Of a DNA stretch of 64,000 nucleotides, positions 54,927-63,644 are shown piece after piece. This stretch comes from an uncultured Erythrobacter sp. (lineage in GTDB: Bacteria > Pseudomonadota > Alphaproteobacteria > Sphingomonadales > Sphingomonadaceae): assembly GCA_947503275.1 (NCBI GenBank), contig CANNCZ010000002.1:1260733-1324732 (forward strand), in the 5' to 3' direction. The position numbers and the translations under genes are program-made. Below the pieces are notes generated by a model that was not told the DNA's origin, made no database searches, and worked only from the letters and a program-made list of their open reading frames with translations. Each line of letters opens with the position of its first letter. Position 1 is the first letter of the stretch.

Positions 54927-56067
54927 TGGTGATCAGCTTCTCGGTTAAGGGCCACCTGGGTGAGGGACCGGGTGCATCGGCATAGCCGAGACGGAAGAGG
55001 CCCTGAACCCGGCCGGGCCGTTCAACTCCCAACTCTGCGTGAATATCCGCAAAGCTCCCACGCATTTCGGGAAATTCCTGCAAGGCTTGGCTGATGGGAT
55101 GAAAGGCGATCCCGTTTTGACCCGCCAATTGGTTGAGCCGTGCCCAGCGCCGACCTGCTTCAATTTGCGCTTCGCGGGTGTTGTCCGGGCTGGTGAGCCA
55201 AGCATAGGTGGGCGTTGCTTCGATCAAGCTGGCGTAGAAATCCTGCGTCTGTGTGAAGGCGAAGCTGCCTTCTTCCGCCATGCCTTTGCGTGTGAATGCG
55301 CTGGTCAAAGATAGGCCCTCTATCACGGGGCCGTAGAGCGATATCCCGTCGGGCTGCGCGTTGACTTCGGCGGCTCCGATGCGGGTTAGACGAGTGCTTT
55401 CGCCATGCGCGTCAGCCGTGGTCATTTCTATTGCCCAGGCGCGTTTGTTGATCGCTGTAATCCGGCTGACGCGGTCCGAATCGCTGGTCCAACCCAACGC
55501 CTCTTCAAAACCGGTCGCGTTCACCAAAGCGCGCATTTGGTCCGATACGACAGGGCGCTCCATATCGAAGGGTTGGCGATTGGTGCGCCGATTTAAGATC
55601 GTTTCGAACAAAGGATCGGTGGGTGCCTCGGACTGCACTAGGCGGATGGAGGCAATCGGCCTTTCGTCGAGCGCTTGCGCGTCGGCTCCGTCTGGGAACA
55701 TTTCGATCATGGCCGTGTGACCAATCGCCGAAGCGGCCTGTGCGAAAAGTTCAAGAAAGGCTCCATAACCAAGGGTGATCTGGCGATTGGGCGGATCAGT
55801 TTGCGGTAGGAAGCGCGCCGTGTCGGGATGCACAATAACGCCGTCATTGCCGACCAGTTCGATCTTCCATGGCTGTTGGTTGTGCGGGTTGGGGGCGAGG
55901 ATCGCATAGGCAAGCGCGGCAAGTCGGGGGTCCTGAAAGTTCCTATCACTCAGAGCCCATGGGGTCAGTGCCGCATCAATATCGCGCGTGCTGATCCATG
56001 CGCCGCCACCGATCATGACGCATGCCGCCGCGCCGCTTGCACCCAACAGAAAACTCCGCCTGTTCAT
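54919..56067 (-). CDS. Acg-family FMN-binding oxidoreductase (nitroreductase-like), Tat-exported
   Basis: 382 residues. A twin-arginine signal (NRRSFLLGASGAAACVMIGG), then ALAYAILAPNPHNQQPWKIE and NRRTNRQPF, typical of Acg/nitroreductase-like flavoproteins with N-terminal FMN contacts. Possibly a periplasmic flavoprotein, as Tat export suits a folded cofactor protein. Substrate unknown. Operon with the MarR regulator. Confidence 0.85.
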   Translation of the reverse strand: MNRRSFLLGASGAAACVMIGGGAWISTRDIDAALTPWALSDRNFQDPRLAALAYAILAPNPHNQQPWKIELVGNDGVIVHPDTARFLPQTDPPNRQITLGYGAFLELFAQAASAIGHTAMIEMFPDGADAQALDERPIASIRLVQSEAPTDPLFETILNRRTNRQPFDMERPVVSDQMRALVNATGFEEALGWTSDSDRVSRITAINKRAWAIEMTTADAHGESTRLTRIGAAEVNAQPDGISLYGPVIEGLSLTSAFTRKGMAEEGSFAFTQTQDFYASLIEATPTYAWLTSPDNTREAQIEAGRRWARLNQLAGQNGIAFHPISQALQEFPEMRGSFADIHAELGVERPGRVQGLFRLGYADAPGPSPRWPLTEKLITNG

Positions 56068-56082
56068 CGCTCACCATTCATT

Positions 56083-56100
56083 TAGTTAGATATCTAACTA
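56083..56100. promoter_or_regulatory. Perfect palindrome, MarR operator candidate
   Basis: TAGTTAGATATCTAACTA, 18 bases, fully self-complementary, 15 bases before the nitroreductase ATG. MarR proteins bind such AT-rich palindromes, and a MarR gene is in the operon. Confidence 0.75.
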
Positions 56101-56278
56101 TATTAAGGCGCTGCTCACGAGTCAACGTCGGGATCACTGCACCTACGTTCACAAAATGACACTCAAAGCTGAACGTTGACTAACCGCGCCGCTCAGCTCT
56201 GTGCCAGATGGGCTGTGTCAGATGATCGACAAGACAGGTGGCCGGAGGCGGATCGGGTCACGCAACAGGAGGACAAAC

Positions 56279-56428
56279 ATGAGCCATTACACATACCGTT
56301 CATCGCGGCCCGATCCATGGATCAGCCCACGCCAGCCGCTTACCCCATCAGCACGCGCTCTCGCCTATGGGCCGGTGCGGTCGATGCATGAACCAACATG
56401 GTTGGAGCGGATATTCGGGCGCGGCTAA
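56279..56428 (+). CDS. Small protein (49 aa) with strong ribosome binding site
   Basis: ATG 56279 is preceded by AGGAGGACAAAC, a near-ideal ribosome site. The product MSHYTYRSSRPDPWISPRQP..WLERIFGRG is rich in Arg, Pro and Ser and ends in an aromatic/basic WLERIFGRG. No membrane segment. A strong terminator begins 36 bases after the stop, so it looks like an independent, expressed small gene. Function unknown. Confidence 0.65.
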   Translation: MSHYTYRSSRPDPWISPRQPLTPSARALAYGPVRSMHEPTWLERIFGRG

Positions 56429-56463
56429 ACCGCCTGATCCCTCACCCCACATCCCAGACAAGC

Positions 56464-56507
56464 TTGAGGCCGCGCTTCAGTCTCAAAGCGCGGCCTCAAT
56501 TCGTTTT
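56464..56507 (+). terminator. Rho-independent terminator after the 49-residue gene
   Basis: Perfect 14-base-pair stem (TTGAGGCCGCGCTT with AAGCGCGGCCTCAA), 8-base loop, then TTCGTTTT. It also lies between two convergent genes and may limit read-through into the symporter gene. Confidence 0.85.
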
Positions 56508-56530
56508 GCATGTGATCGGATTGAGTTCGA

Positions 56531-58048
56531 TCAGTATTCGTTGGGCTCTTCAGGCGTCTCTGCACCGTAAGTGTTGCCCGCCGTTTTGTTGCCATTGGCC
56601 AGCTTGAACACCACGCCCGATAGCAACAACAGCGCGACCAGGTTCGGCAACGCCATGGCAGCGTTCGAGATATCGCCCATCCGCCATACTGTGGTGAGGT
56701 CTGCGCTCGCGCCCAGATAGATTACCACACACCACAATACGCGCCAGATCATGTGTACGATCTTCTCGCCACCGCGGGTTGAGCCGGGGATGCGATCATA
56801 GATGAATGTGATCGCCCGCTCTCCATAATAGCTCCACGTAAGCAAAGTCGTGAAGACGAAGAAGATTAGTGCGAGGCTAGCGATCAGTGTTCCGATGGGC
56901 ACACCGGCAAGCTCAATCGGGAATGCCGCTGCGAATGCACCGCTGGTCATGGCAAACCCTTGCAGATCGCTTTCCCAAGCATGGGCAACCGCTTGTCCGC
57001 CTCCGGTGAAATCGCCTGTTACGGTCAGGATCACCAAAGCGGTCATCGTGCAGATCACCATCGTATCGATGAAACAGCCCAGCATTGCCATGCGGCCTTG
57101 CTGTTCCGGATCATTGGTTTGCGCGACAGCATGCGCGATTGGTGTCGAACCTTGGCCGCTCTCATTGGAAAAAAGCCCGCGCGCAACACCGGCGCGGATC
57201 GCAATGATAATCATCGCGCCTGCAAACCCACCAGTCGCCGCCGCCGGGTTAAAGGCAGAATAGAAGATCAGGCCAAATGTCGCCGGCAGATCGGCAATGT
57301 TCAGGATCAAAGCGAGCAACGCCATAATGATATAGGCGCCCGCCATGAAGGGAATCACCTTCTCAGCAACCGAGCCGATCGATTTGATCCCGCCGATAAT
57401 CACAACGAACACCGCAACCGCGACAATCGCGCCGCCCACAGCTTCTTCGATGCCGAACAATTCATTGAGGCCGTCGGCTACCGCATTGGCTTGAATAGAG
57501 TTGCCTGTGATCATGGCCGAGAACAAAGTGCCAAGGCAGAACAGGATGGCAAGCCACGTCCATTTCGGACCCAGTCCCATCATAATGTATGTCATTGGTC
57601 CGCCGCGATAGGTGCCGTCGGATGTCTTTTCGCGGAAACGAATGGCCAGCGACCCTTCGGCGAACGCGAGCGACATGCAGATCAGTGCGGTGACCCACAT
57701 CCAGAAAATCGCGCCCGGTCCGCCCAGAGCAATCGCGGTCGCAACGCCCGCAAGGTTACCGGTGCCGACCTGACCTGACAAAGCGGTGGTCAATGCCGCA
57801 AAGGGTGAGATTTCGCCTTCACCCTGTCCCTTGCGGCTCGCAAACAGCCCGGCAAACGCGCTGCCCAAGTTGCGCAACGGGTAAAATTTGAGGCCGAACA
57901 TCATGTAGAGGCCAATGCCCAGCAAGATGATCACCATCGGCGGGAAGGGGATGACCTCCACCCCATTCCAAGTCCCGCCCCAGATAAAGTCAGATACGTT
58001 GACCACGCGATCAGCGAAGCTGACGCTCGCAGTTTCAAGTGCTGCCAT
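56531..58048 (-). CDS. Sodium:alanine symporter family (AGCS) protein
   Basis: About 505 residues from ATG 58048 with GAGGGA upstream. About ten membrane segments. AGCS motifs: GQVGTGNLAGVATAIALGGP, FWMWVTALICMSLAFAEGSL, RGLFSNESGQGSTPIAHAVA. Imports small neutral amino acids such as alanine or glycine with sodium. Single gene, divergent from secE. Confidence 0.93.
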   Translation of the reverse strand: MAALETASVSFADRVVNVSDFIWGGTWNGVEVIPFPPMVIILLGIGLYMMFGLKFYPLRNLGSAFAGLFASRKGQGEGEISPFAALTTALSGQVGTGNLAGVATAIALGGPGAIFWMWVTALICMSLAFAEGSLAIRFREKTSDGTYRGGPMTYIMMGLGPKWTWLAILFCLGTLFSAMITGNSIQANAVADGLNELFGIEEAVGGAIVAVAVFVVIIGGIKSIGSVAEKVIPFMAGAYIIMALLALILNIADLPATFGLIFYSAFNPAAATGGFAGAMIIIAIRAGVARGLFSNESGQGSTPIAHAVAQTNDPEQQGRMAMLGCFIDTMVICTMTALVILTVTGDFTGGGQAVAHAWESDLQGFAMTSGAFAAAFPIELAGVPIGTLIASLALIFFVFTTLLTWSYYGERAITFIYDRIPGSTRGGEKIVHMIWRVLWCVVIYLGASADLTTVWRMGDISNAAMALPNLVALLLLSGVVFKLANGNKTAGNTYGAETPEEPNEY

Positions 58049-58366
58049 TGTGATGAAATCCCTCGTTAGCTTCCCGTGGTCGATGCGCAGCCATTCCCCC
58101 GGCACGCTTCGACGGCTTTGTTGAGGCTACGCTAAAGCGGAGATGGGATGCTGGCTAGGAAATAATGTTGCGCAAGTGTTAACGTCACCGCGTTTCGGGT
58201 GGCGGCTTGTCACTTCGCGGCTTGCCATCGGCTCAATTTGGCAGTAATTGCGCGAATATTCCGACATTGGTAGCGTTCTCAGCCCCTCTGTGACCTTGTC
58301 CCAGACGGCGATGGGCCCTACCTGAAAGTCGGTTAGACAATTTTACGCGAAGGCAAAGAGGCTCCC

Positions 58367-58591
58367 ATGGCCGAAACACCCAAAGCCGAAGAGAAAAGGC
58401 GCAAAACCTCGATTCCCGAATTCGTGAATCAGGTCCGCACAGAGACCAGCAAGGTCGTGTGGCCGACGCGCGAAGAGACCATTCGCACCGCGATTTTTGT
58501 GTTCATCTTCATGGTGATTTTGGCGCTGTTCTTCTTCGGGATCGACAGCCTGTTCAACGCCCTCGTCAACTTCTTGCTCACGCTTGCATAA
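58367..58591 (+). CDS. secE: Preprotein translocase subunit SecE
   Basis: 74 residues, the short single-span alphaproteobacterial form. IPEFVNQVRTETSKVVWPTR and EETIRTAIFVFIFMVILAL give the amphipathic helix and membrane segment. Followed 25 bases later by nusG, the universal order. Confidence 0.95.
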   Translation: MAETPKAEEKRRKTSIPEFVNQVRTETSKVVWPTREETIRTAIFVFIFMVILALFFFGIDSLFNALVNFLLTLA

Positions 58592-58616
58592 GCGCGCATC
58601 TTTTTAAGGACTAACC

Positions 58617-59153
58617 ATGTCTCGCTGGTACATCATCCACGCTTATTCCGGTTTTGAAAACAAGGTCAAAGAGGCGATCATTTCCGAAGCCGAGCGGCTA
58701 GGCCTGACTGAGGGCGTCGAGGAAATCGAAGTCCCGACCGAGACGATCACTGAGGTCAAGCGCGGCAAAAAAGTTCAGGTCGAGCGCAAATTTATGCCGG
58801 GCTATGTGCTGGCAAAGCTGCGGATGAATGATGACATTTATCACTTGGTGAAAAACACGCCGAAAGTAACCGGCTTTCTTGGCAACAACAACAAACCGCA
58901 AGCGATTTCCGAACGCGAAGCCGCACGCTATTTTGGCGGTGTCGAGGAGGCGAAAGCCGCTCCGAAAACACAGGTCAGCGTCGAATACGAAATTGGCGAT
59001 TCGGTCAAAGTGCTCGATGGGCCCTTTGCGAGCTTTAACGGCGTGGTCGAAGAACTTGATTTCGACAAAGCCAAGGTCAAAGTCAGCGTATCGATCTTCG
59101 GCCGAGCAACGCCTGTTGAGCTCGACTTTGAGCAGGTTGAACTGGTCAAGTAG
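58617..59153 (+). CDS. nusG: Transcription termination/antitermination protein NusG
   Basis: 178 residues. NGN domain (SRWYIIHAYSGFENKVKEAI; RKFMPGYVLAKLRMNDD; HLVKNTPKVTGFLG) and C-terminal KOW domain (GDSVKVLDGPFASFNGVVEE). AGGACTAACC before the ATG. rplK/rplA do not follow, unlike in many bacteria. Confidence 0.95.
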   Translation: MSRWYIIHAYSGFENKVKEAIISEAERLGLTEGVEEIEVPTETITEVKRGKKVQVERKFMPGYVLAKLRMNDDIYHLVKNTPKVTGFLGNNNKPQAISEREAARYFGGVEEAKAAPKTQVSVEYEIGDSVKVLDGPFASFNGVVEELDFDKAKVKVSVSIFGRATPVELDFEQVELVK

Positions 59154-59168
59154 GGTTAGGGGGAGACG

Positions 59169-59375
59169 GTGAAAACCTCTCCTTGCATTTGCAATCGCAA
59201 GAAACGCTTTGCTTCGCGCGAAGCGGCGGAAGGTTTGGCGGCGAGGGCTGACATCACCTTGCGCGCCTATAAATGCGAGCTGTGCAAGCAATATCACCTC
59301 ACCAGCCGGACCAAGGGAATGAAGCTGCCTGACTTCGAATTGGAGCGCAGAGGGAAGCTTGGAAAAGCTAGCTGA
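59169..59375 (+). CDS. Small Cys-rich protein (CxC/CxxC, zinc-ribbon-like)
   Basis: 68 residues from GTG 59169 with GGGGGAGAC upstream. CICNRKKRF near the start and CELCKQYHLT about 30 residues later give four Cys that could bind zinc. Basic overall, so nucleic-acid binding is possible. It begins 15 bases after nusG and is probably co-transcribed with it. Confidence 0.7.
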   Translation: MKTSPCICNRKKRFASREAAEGLAARADITLRAYKCELCKQYHLTSRTKGMKLPDFELERRGKLGKAS

Positions 59376-59381
59376 TGCGTT

Positions 59382-61355
59382 TTATCTTATCCGAGCGCGC
59401 AAGAGCATCTCGAAGCTGCGCGTATCGTCATACCCCTCTGGCACTCCGCCGCTGGGATTGATCCGCACTCGGCGCACATTGGGGTCAAACGCGCCGTTGG
59501 GCGTGTAGGTGAAATCGTCGCCTGTTTCGAACTCTGAATAGGTGATTTGCGCTGCCGTGCAGCAGGTGAGGCCTGTTGCTGCCGCGCCGGTCCCATCGAC
59601 AAAGTCAATCGGCACGCTGGTCGTCCCGTCAAAAGCTCCCGTCCACAATTCCAGCTCAGCGGGCAGGCTGTCCGTCACTGCGACTGAGTTTACATCTATC
59701 GCTGCTCCCGGATTGACGAATTCGATCGTGTAGGTCTGCTCAGCGCCCGGAATACGGAAACGATTGTCGCCCGTTGTCAGCGTTGAGGCGCCCGTTTTGG
59801 AGACCGTCGGTGGTGCATCGGGACGTCTGCAAAATGGCGTGTCGGACAGGCTAGGAGCGCTGGCGCTGGGCTGCCCCAGAGCACCTTGGGTGGCGCCGTT
59901 GGGAGGAAATTCTGTCATTGAGCTGGATGTCGTGGTTCCATTAGCACCGCCTCGCGCAAAGCTCACACTGACCCCGCCGCTGGTGGCGATCACTCCGCCT
60001 CCGCCGCCGCCGCCGGGCCCTTCGTTTTCGTTATTAGTGATCAACTGATTGCCGCCATCGCCGCCATCGGCGATCACCGATGCGCCAATTAGTCCGCCAG
60101 ATTGGACCACGATCGTGCCGCCCGCACCGCCTCCGCCGGGGCCGTCATTGTGACCGGGCGTGGTGTTGTCGCCATTCTCGCCATCGGCACGGATTGTACC
60201 GCCACCGGTGATGTTGCCAGCGGAGATAAAGACCAGTCCGCCGCCATTGCCGCCAGCACCCGGAGAATTGTTGTTGCCATCACCAGCGCCTCCACCACCG
60301 CCAAAATAGAGCCGTCCAGTGGGATCGTAAGTCATCGGGCGCCCGCCAAGACCGCCCAGCTCACGCCGAAAGTCATTGCCCCATGACGCATCACCCGGTG
60401 GTGTCGTAAGAGCATCACCGGTGCGCGCATAGGTGTACCCGCCGCGCCCTCCGCCTGCTTGGCTGGTGTTGGCATTCAAAGTGGGGTCGATGTTCCAAGC
60501 CTGCGCCCATGTCGGATCAGAATTGTCCGGTACACCTTGACCGCCCCAGCCATTGCCATTGTCGCCATTCGCGCCGCCACCGCCGCCGGCATTGTGGCCA
60601 TTACCGCCGCCGCCGCCATTGGCTGGCGCGCCGCGACCGTAGAAATCGCCACCCGGAAGTTCACCGCGATAGCCTGCGATGCCTTCGCCCTTTTCCGCGC
60701 CATTGTTAGCGACACTGCTGCGATATCCGAAAAAGCTAGAGCCTGTTGGTGTGGTCAAATTTTCAATCTGTCCGCCGCGAAAGCCCAATCCAGACACGTC
60801 GATAGAGCCAGAAAGTGTGAGCGTTGCCGATACTGTCATTGCGACCACGCCGCCCGTGGTGCCGTTCCATGCGCTGGCCGTGATAGCGCCGTTGACGGTG
60901 AGGTTGCGATATTGCGGCACGCGGATCACCTGCGCTTTGCCAGAGGCGGTGTAGGTGTATTCGAGGCCTACACAAGCGCCGCCGAAATCATGCAGGGTAA
61001 TGGTGTTGCCGCTGATCGATTTGACGGTGTGGAATTCGTACCGCCCAGCCGATCCCAGATTGGTGACTGCGCCGTAGGCCGCGCTGTTCACGCTCGAAAT
61101 GCTCGCGCCTTGTGCCTGATAGAGCAGGATGAGATCGCCCGCTTCGAGTGAGGGCAAATTGCCCGCCAGTGAGTTGACGGTGATCTGGCTCGCGCCTGCT
61201 GCAGCTGTTCCGGCAATCGAAGCGTATTCATTGACGATCTGTGTGCCGGATATGGTCACATCGCCATCTTTCCCCGGTGTCTCTGCGGCTAGCGGGTGAG
61301 CTATCAGCACAGCGATCGCGCACACGCATAGCAGCAGCAACATGCGTTTCAGCAT
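59382..61355 (-). CDS. Secreted glycine-rich protein with DUF11-like C-terminal domain
   Basis: About 657 residues from ATG 61355, which gives a signal peptide (LLLLCVCAIAVLIAHPLAAE). The middle holds repeated Gly-rich loops (GGGGGNGHNAGGGGG; GGAGGNGGG) between short beta-strand blocks (GNITGGGTIRADGENGD), like a beta-helix surface protein. The C-terminal part (TYTIEFVNPGAAIDVNSVAV, TDSLPAELELWTG) resembles DUF11 repeats. No anchor or C-terminal sorting motif is clear. Exported surface role likely, substrate unknown. Confidence 0.75.
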   Translation of the reverse strand: MLKRMLLLLCVCAIAVLIAHPLAAETPGKDGDVTISGTQIVNEYASIAGTAAAGASQITVNSLAGNLPSLEAGDLILLYQAQGASISSVNSAAYGAVTNLGSAGRYEFHTVKSISGNTITLHDFGGACVGLEYTYTASGKAQVIRVPQYRNLTVNGAITASAWNGTTGGVVAMTVSATLTLSGSIDVSGLGFRGGQIENLTTPTGSSFFGYRSSVANNGAEKGEGIAGYRGELPGGDFYGRGAPANGGGGGNGHNAGGGGGANGDNGNGWGGQGVPDNSDPTWAQAWNIDPTLNANTSQAGGGRGGYTYARTGDALTTPPGDASWGNDFRRELGGLGGRPMTYDPTGRLYFGGGGGAGDGNNNSPGAGGNGGGLVFISAGNITGGGTIRADGENGDNTTPGHNDGPGGGGAGGTIVVQSGGLIGASVIADGGDGGNQLITNNENEGPGGGGGGGVIATSGGVSVSFARGGANGTTTSSSMTEFPPNGATQGALGQPSASAPSLSDTPFCRRPDAPPTVSKTGASTLTTGDNRFRIPGAEQTYTIEFVNPGAAIDVNSVAVTDSLPAELELWTGAFDGTTSVPIDFVDGTGAAATGLTCCTAAQITYSEFETGDDFTYTPNGAFDPNVRRVRINPSGGVPEGYDDTRSFEMLLRARIR

Positions 61356-61585
61356 GGCAGTTTCTTGATGCAAAACTTGGCGCGCAGCATTGTGCATAGC
61401 GGCGGTGTTAGTCCTCCGGGCGGTTGATGAAGGGCTATACGGTAAACACGGTAAACTTTGCGTAACCATATCGCGCGTGTTGGGTCGCAGGCTAACTCGC
61501 GCCATGCGTAACTTAATCGATTAGAATCAATGCAATAGATTTGATCTCGAAATCACTCGCATGTAAACACTTGTCACTCACCCGA

Positions 61586-62425
61586 CTAAACCGGCCAGAA
61601 GGGCTGCCCGCTTTGCGCTTGGGCATACAGTGCCGTGGCAAGTGCGATTTGCACCACACTGACCCCGCCAACCACGGCCAGCGTGTTCCACCCATATCGA
61701 TCCGCCAGCCACCCGGCGAAGGGTACGGTCTGCATCATATGCATGCTGACGAAGTGCGCCGGGCGCAGGTCACCATATTCCCGCGACCAGCCAAAGAACG
61801 GCACGGTCTGCCCGCCACCTGCGAGGTCAGCGCCGACATAGCGTCCGCTGCTCGACATGGTGTATCCGAAATACAGCGTTGAGAAGAACGCAATGCTCAG
61901 CCCGACAATCGCGCCCAGCCATAGGCCTTCCCGTGTGCGCTTACCCTTACGCCAGATTTGCACAGCGAGCGCCAAGGCAATGGTCATTAGGAAGAACGCA
62001 GCCAGCCCCATCACGCCATACATAGCCTGCTCAAACACGGTGTCTGTCGCAAAGTGCGACCGCTTCGCTTGGCCTGCCTGAACCGCTACCCAGACATATT
62101 CGAACACCAAAGATGCCGCTGCTAGGTAAGAGAAGATCAGCAGCACCGGACCTTTGCGAATATCGCGCGGGACCAATTGCAACAGCACCGCGATGGTGAA
62201 GAAATGCAGGCCCAACGAGACGTTAAACTTCTGAGGCTTGGTCCAGACGTTGGCGTTGTCCAGCATGCGCGTATCCATGATCCATGCGGGCGAAAAGACG
62301 ACAAAGCTGGCCACCATCAGCATCGCCATGGTGAGGTTTAATCGCGTGACATTGTCATTATCCAGCGCGGTGGTGAACGCCATCCAGCCTGCGCCAGATT
62401 TGGGTGCAGTCCCAAGCAGGTTCAT
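61586..62425 (-). CDS. Multi-pass membrane protein of unknown function
   Basis: 279 residues with about seven hydrophobic segments, e.g. LNLTMAMLMVASFVVFSPAW, FSYLAAASLVFEYVWVAVQA, MYGVMGLAAFFLMTIALALA. His-rich motif HFVSMHMMQTVPF near residue 225 could bind metal or pigment. The start overlaps the ABA4-like gene stop (ATGA), implying joint function. Family not recognised. Confidence 0.7.
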   Translation of the reverse strand: MNLLGTAPKSGAGWMAFTTALDNDNVTRLNLTMAMLMVASFVVFSPAWIMDTRMLDNANVWTKPQKFNVSLGLHFFTIAVLLQLVPRDIRKGPVLLIFSYLAAASLVFEYVWVAVQAGQAKRSHFATDTVFEQAMYGVMGLAAFFLMTIALALAVQIWRKGKRTREGLWLGAIVGLSIAFFSTLYFGYTMSSSGRYVGADLAGGGQTVPFFGWSREYGDLRPAHFVSMHMMQTVPFAGWLADRYGWNTLAVVGGVSVVQIALATALYAQAQSGQPFWPV

Positions 62426-62892
62426 GCCAACGCCTCTTTGAGAGCCGGAGCGGATTTGTCGTTCGCATCACCCTTTTGAAAATAGCCCGTCCGCATGGCG
62501 AGGAAGGTGGCCAAGCCAACAGGGCCCAACATGAACGTCGCAACCAAAATGGGCGCTTGGATCAGCCGGTTGATCCCGACCTTATCCGCTTCAATCGCGA
62601 TCCATCCGCCGATAAACAGGTCAAACGCCAGATAATGCACCCAGCCTGCGAGCAGCATCTCTGGCGTGCTCAGCAAGGCCGCGACCTCCTCCAGCGACCC
62701 GTACCCGCCCCCTTCGACGGTGAAGAAGTGTGTCATCGCAAGGCCCGCATAAAGCAGCGACAATCCAAACGGGATGATGAATCGCGGAATCGCGGTCAGC
62801 GCGAACCAACGGCGCGGCAGAAAAATAAGGATGACCCAGCCAAGCATTGCGGTCTGACCGGCGTAACCGAACCATTGATCGGGTGTGAGCAA
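62422..62892 (-). CDS. ABA4-like family membrane protein
   Basis: 156 residues from TTG 62892; AAGGAG nine bases upstream supports this rare start. Four membrane segments; GWVHYLAFDLFIGGWIAIEA is the hallmark block of ABA4 (DUF4281), known in plants for neoxanthin formation. Bacterial members have no settled role. Coupled to the next membrane gene, with a palindrome upstream. Confidence 0.8.
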   Translation of the reverse strand: MLTPDQWFGYAGQTAMLGWVILIFLPRRWFALTAIPRFIIPFGLSLLYAGLAMTHFFTVEGGGYGSLEEVAALLSTPEMLLAGWVHYLAFDLFIGGWIAIEADKVGINRLIQAPILVATFMLGPVGLATFLAMRTGYFQKGDANDKSAPALKEALA

Positions 62893-62926
62893 AGCGGAGG
62901 CTCCTTGACGGATTAAGGTGGTCGAG

Positions 62927-62948
62927 GTGTATTACTATTGCAATACAC
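62927..62948. promoter_or_regulatory. Palindromic operator upstream of the ABA4-like operon
   Basis: Perfect 7-base inverted arms GTGTATT and AATACAC with an 8-base spacer. On the minus strand a TTGACG at 62957-62952 lies just upstream, with TAGTAA 17 bases later, so the palindrome would overlap the promoter spacer and -10. The regulator is not encoded next to it. Confidence 0.6.
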
Positions 62949-62972
62949 TCCGTCCGTCAACCATCTGCCGTG

Positions 62973-63644
62973 CTACTTTGCCTTTTTGCGAGGTGCGCGT
63001 TTTGGGGCGGCAGGCGTTTTCATCGCCGCCAATTCTGCATCCACCGCGCTTGCCCGGCGCATCTCACCGATCTCGCGGTCCACGCTCGCACTGGTGCGGG
63101 CGCCTGCTGTGTCTTCGGTTGCAAATTCGGCCCGTTTTTCCATTTCGGAGACACGGTTCAGGCGTTTCTCGGCGGTGCTTACGCCAGTAACGCCACACCC
63201 TTTCGTCTCAGCATCAGCCGCGGATTGCGCTTTGGCTTGCTCGCGGGTTTCCTCACGCTTGGCTTCGAGCTCTTTGACCGCTTCGTCGATTTCTTTGAGA
63301 TCAGCTTTGGCTTTGGCGATATCGTTTTTGCTCTTGCTGATTGTCTCGCGGCAATCTTCACGCGCTAACAATGCCTGACGCGCGAGGTCTTCACGGTCAT
63401 GGTCCATGGCGGATTTTGCTTTGTCGGACCAATCGGCTTCGCGTAGCTCATTTTGAGCCAATTCAGCTTTAAACCTTTTCAGGTTCCGCTCAGTCTTAGT
63501 GCGTTCGCCTTCAAGAGCGATGATCCCTTCTTCGATTTCACGTTGAAGTTGATGCAGCACCTTCGCCGAGCTGGACATTGAATCCAGTGCGCTTGTGACA
63601 TTGGTGGAAATGAGTTCTTTAACTTGGATTGCGACGCGCAGCAT
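62973..63644 (-). CDS. pspA: PspA/IM30 family protein
   Basis: 223 residues, almost entirely coiled-coil helix (IEEGIIALEGERTKTERNLK; AKADLKEIDEAVKELEAKRE). IM30-like N-terminus VKELISTNVTSALDSM and basic C-tail (KRAPRKKAK). PspA polymers protect the inner membrane under stress. A single internal Cys is present. No pspBC is seen. Confidence 0.8.
   Translation of the reverse strand: MLRVAIQVKELISTNVTSALDSMSSSAKVLHQLQREIEEGIIALEGERTKTERNLKRFKAELAQNELREADWSDKAKSAMDHDREDLARQALLAREDCRETISKSKNDIAKAKADLKEIDEAVKELEAKREETREQAKAQSAADAETKGCGVTGVSTAEKRLNRVSEMEKRAEFATEDTAGARTSASVDREIGEMRRASAVDAELAAMKTPAAPKRAPRKKAK

Noticed and set aside
59940..60720. Possible repeat array or CRISPR in GC-rich GGN-type sequence
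   Set aside because: The repeats encode Gly-rich loops within one continuous reading frame; no spaced identical direct repeats.
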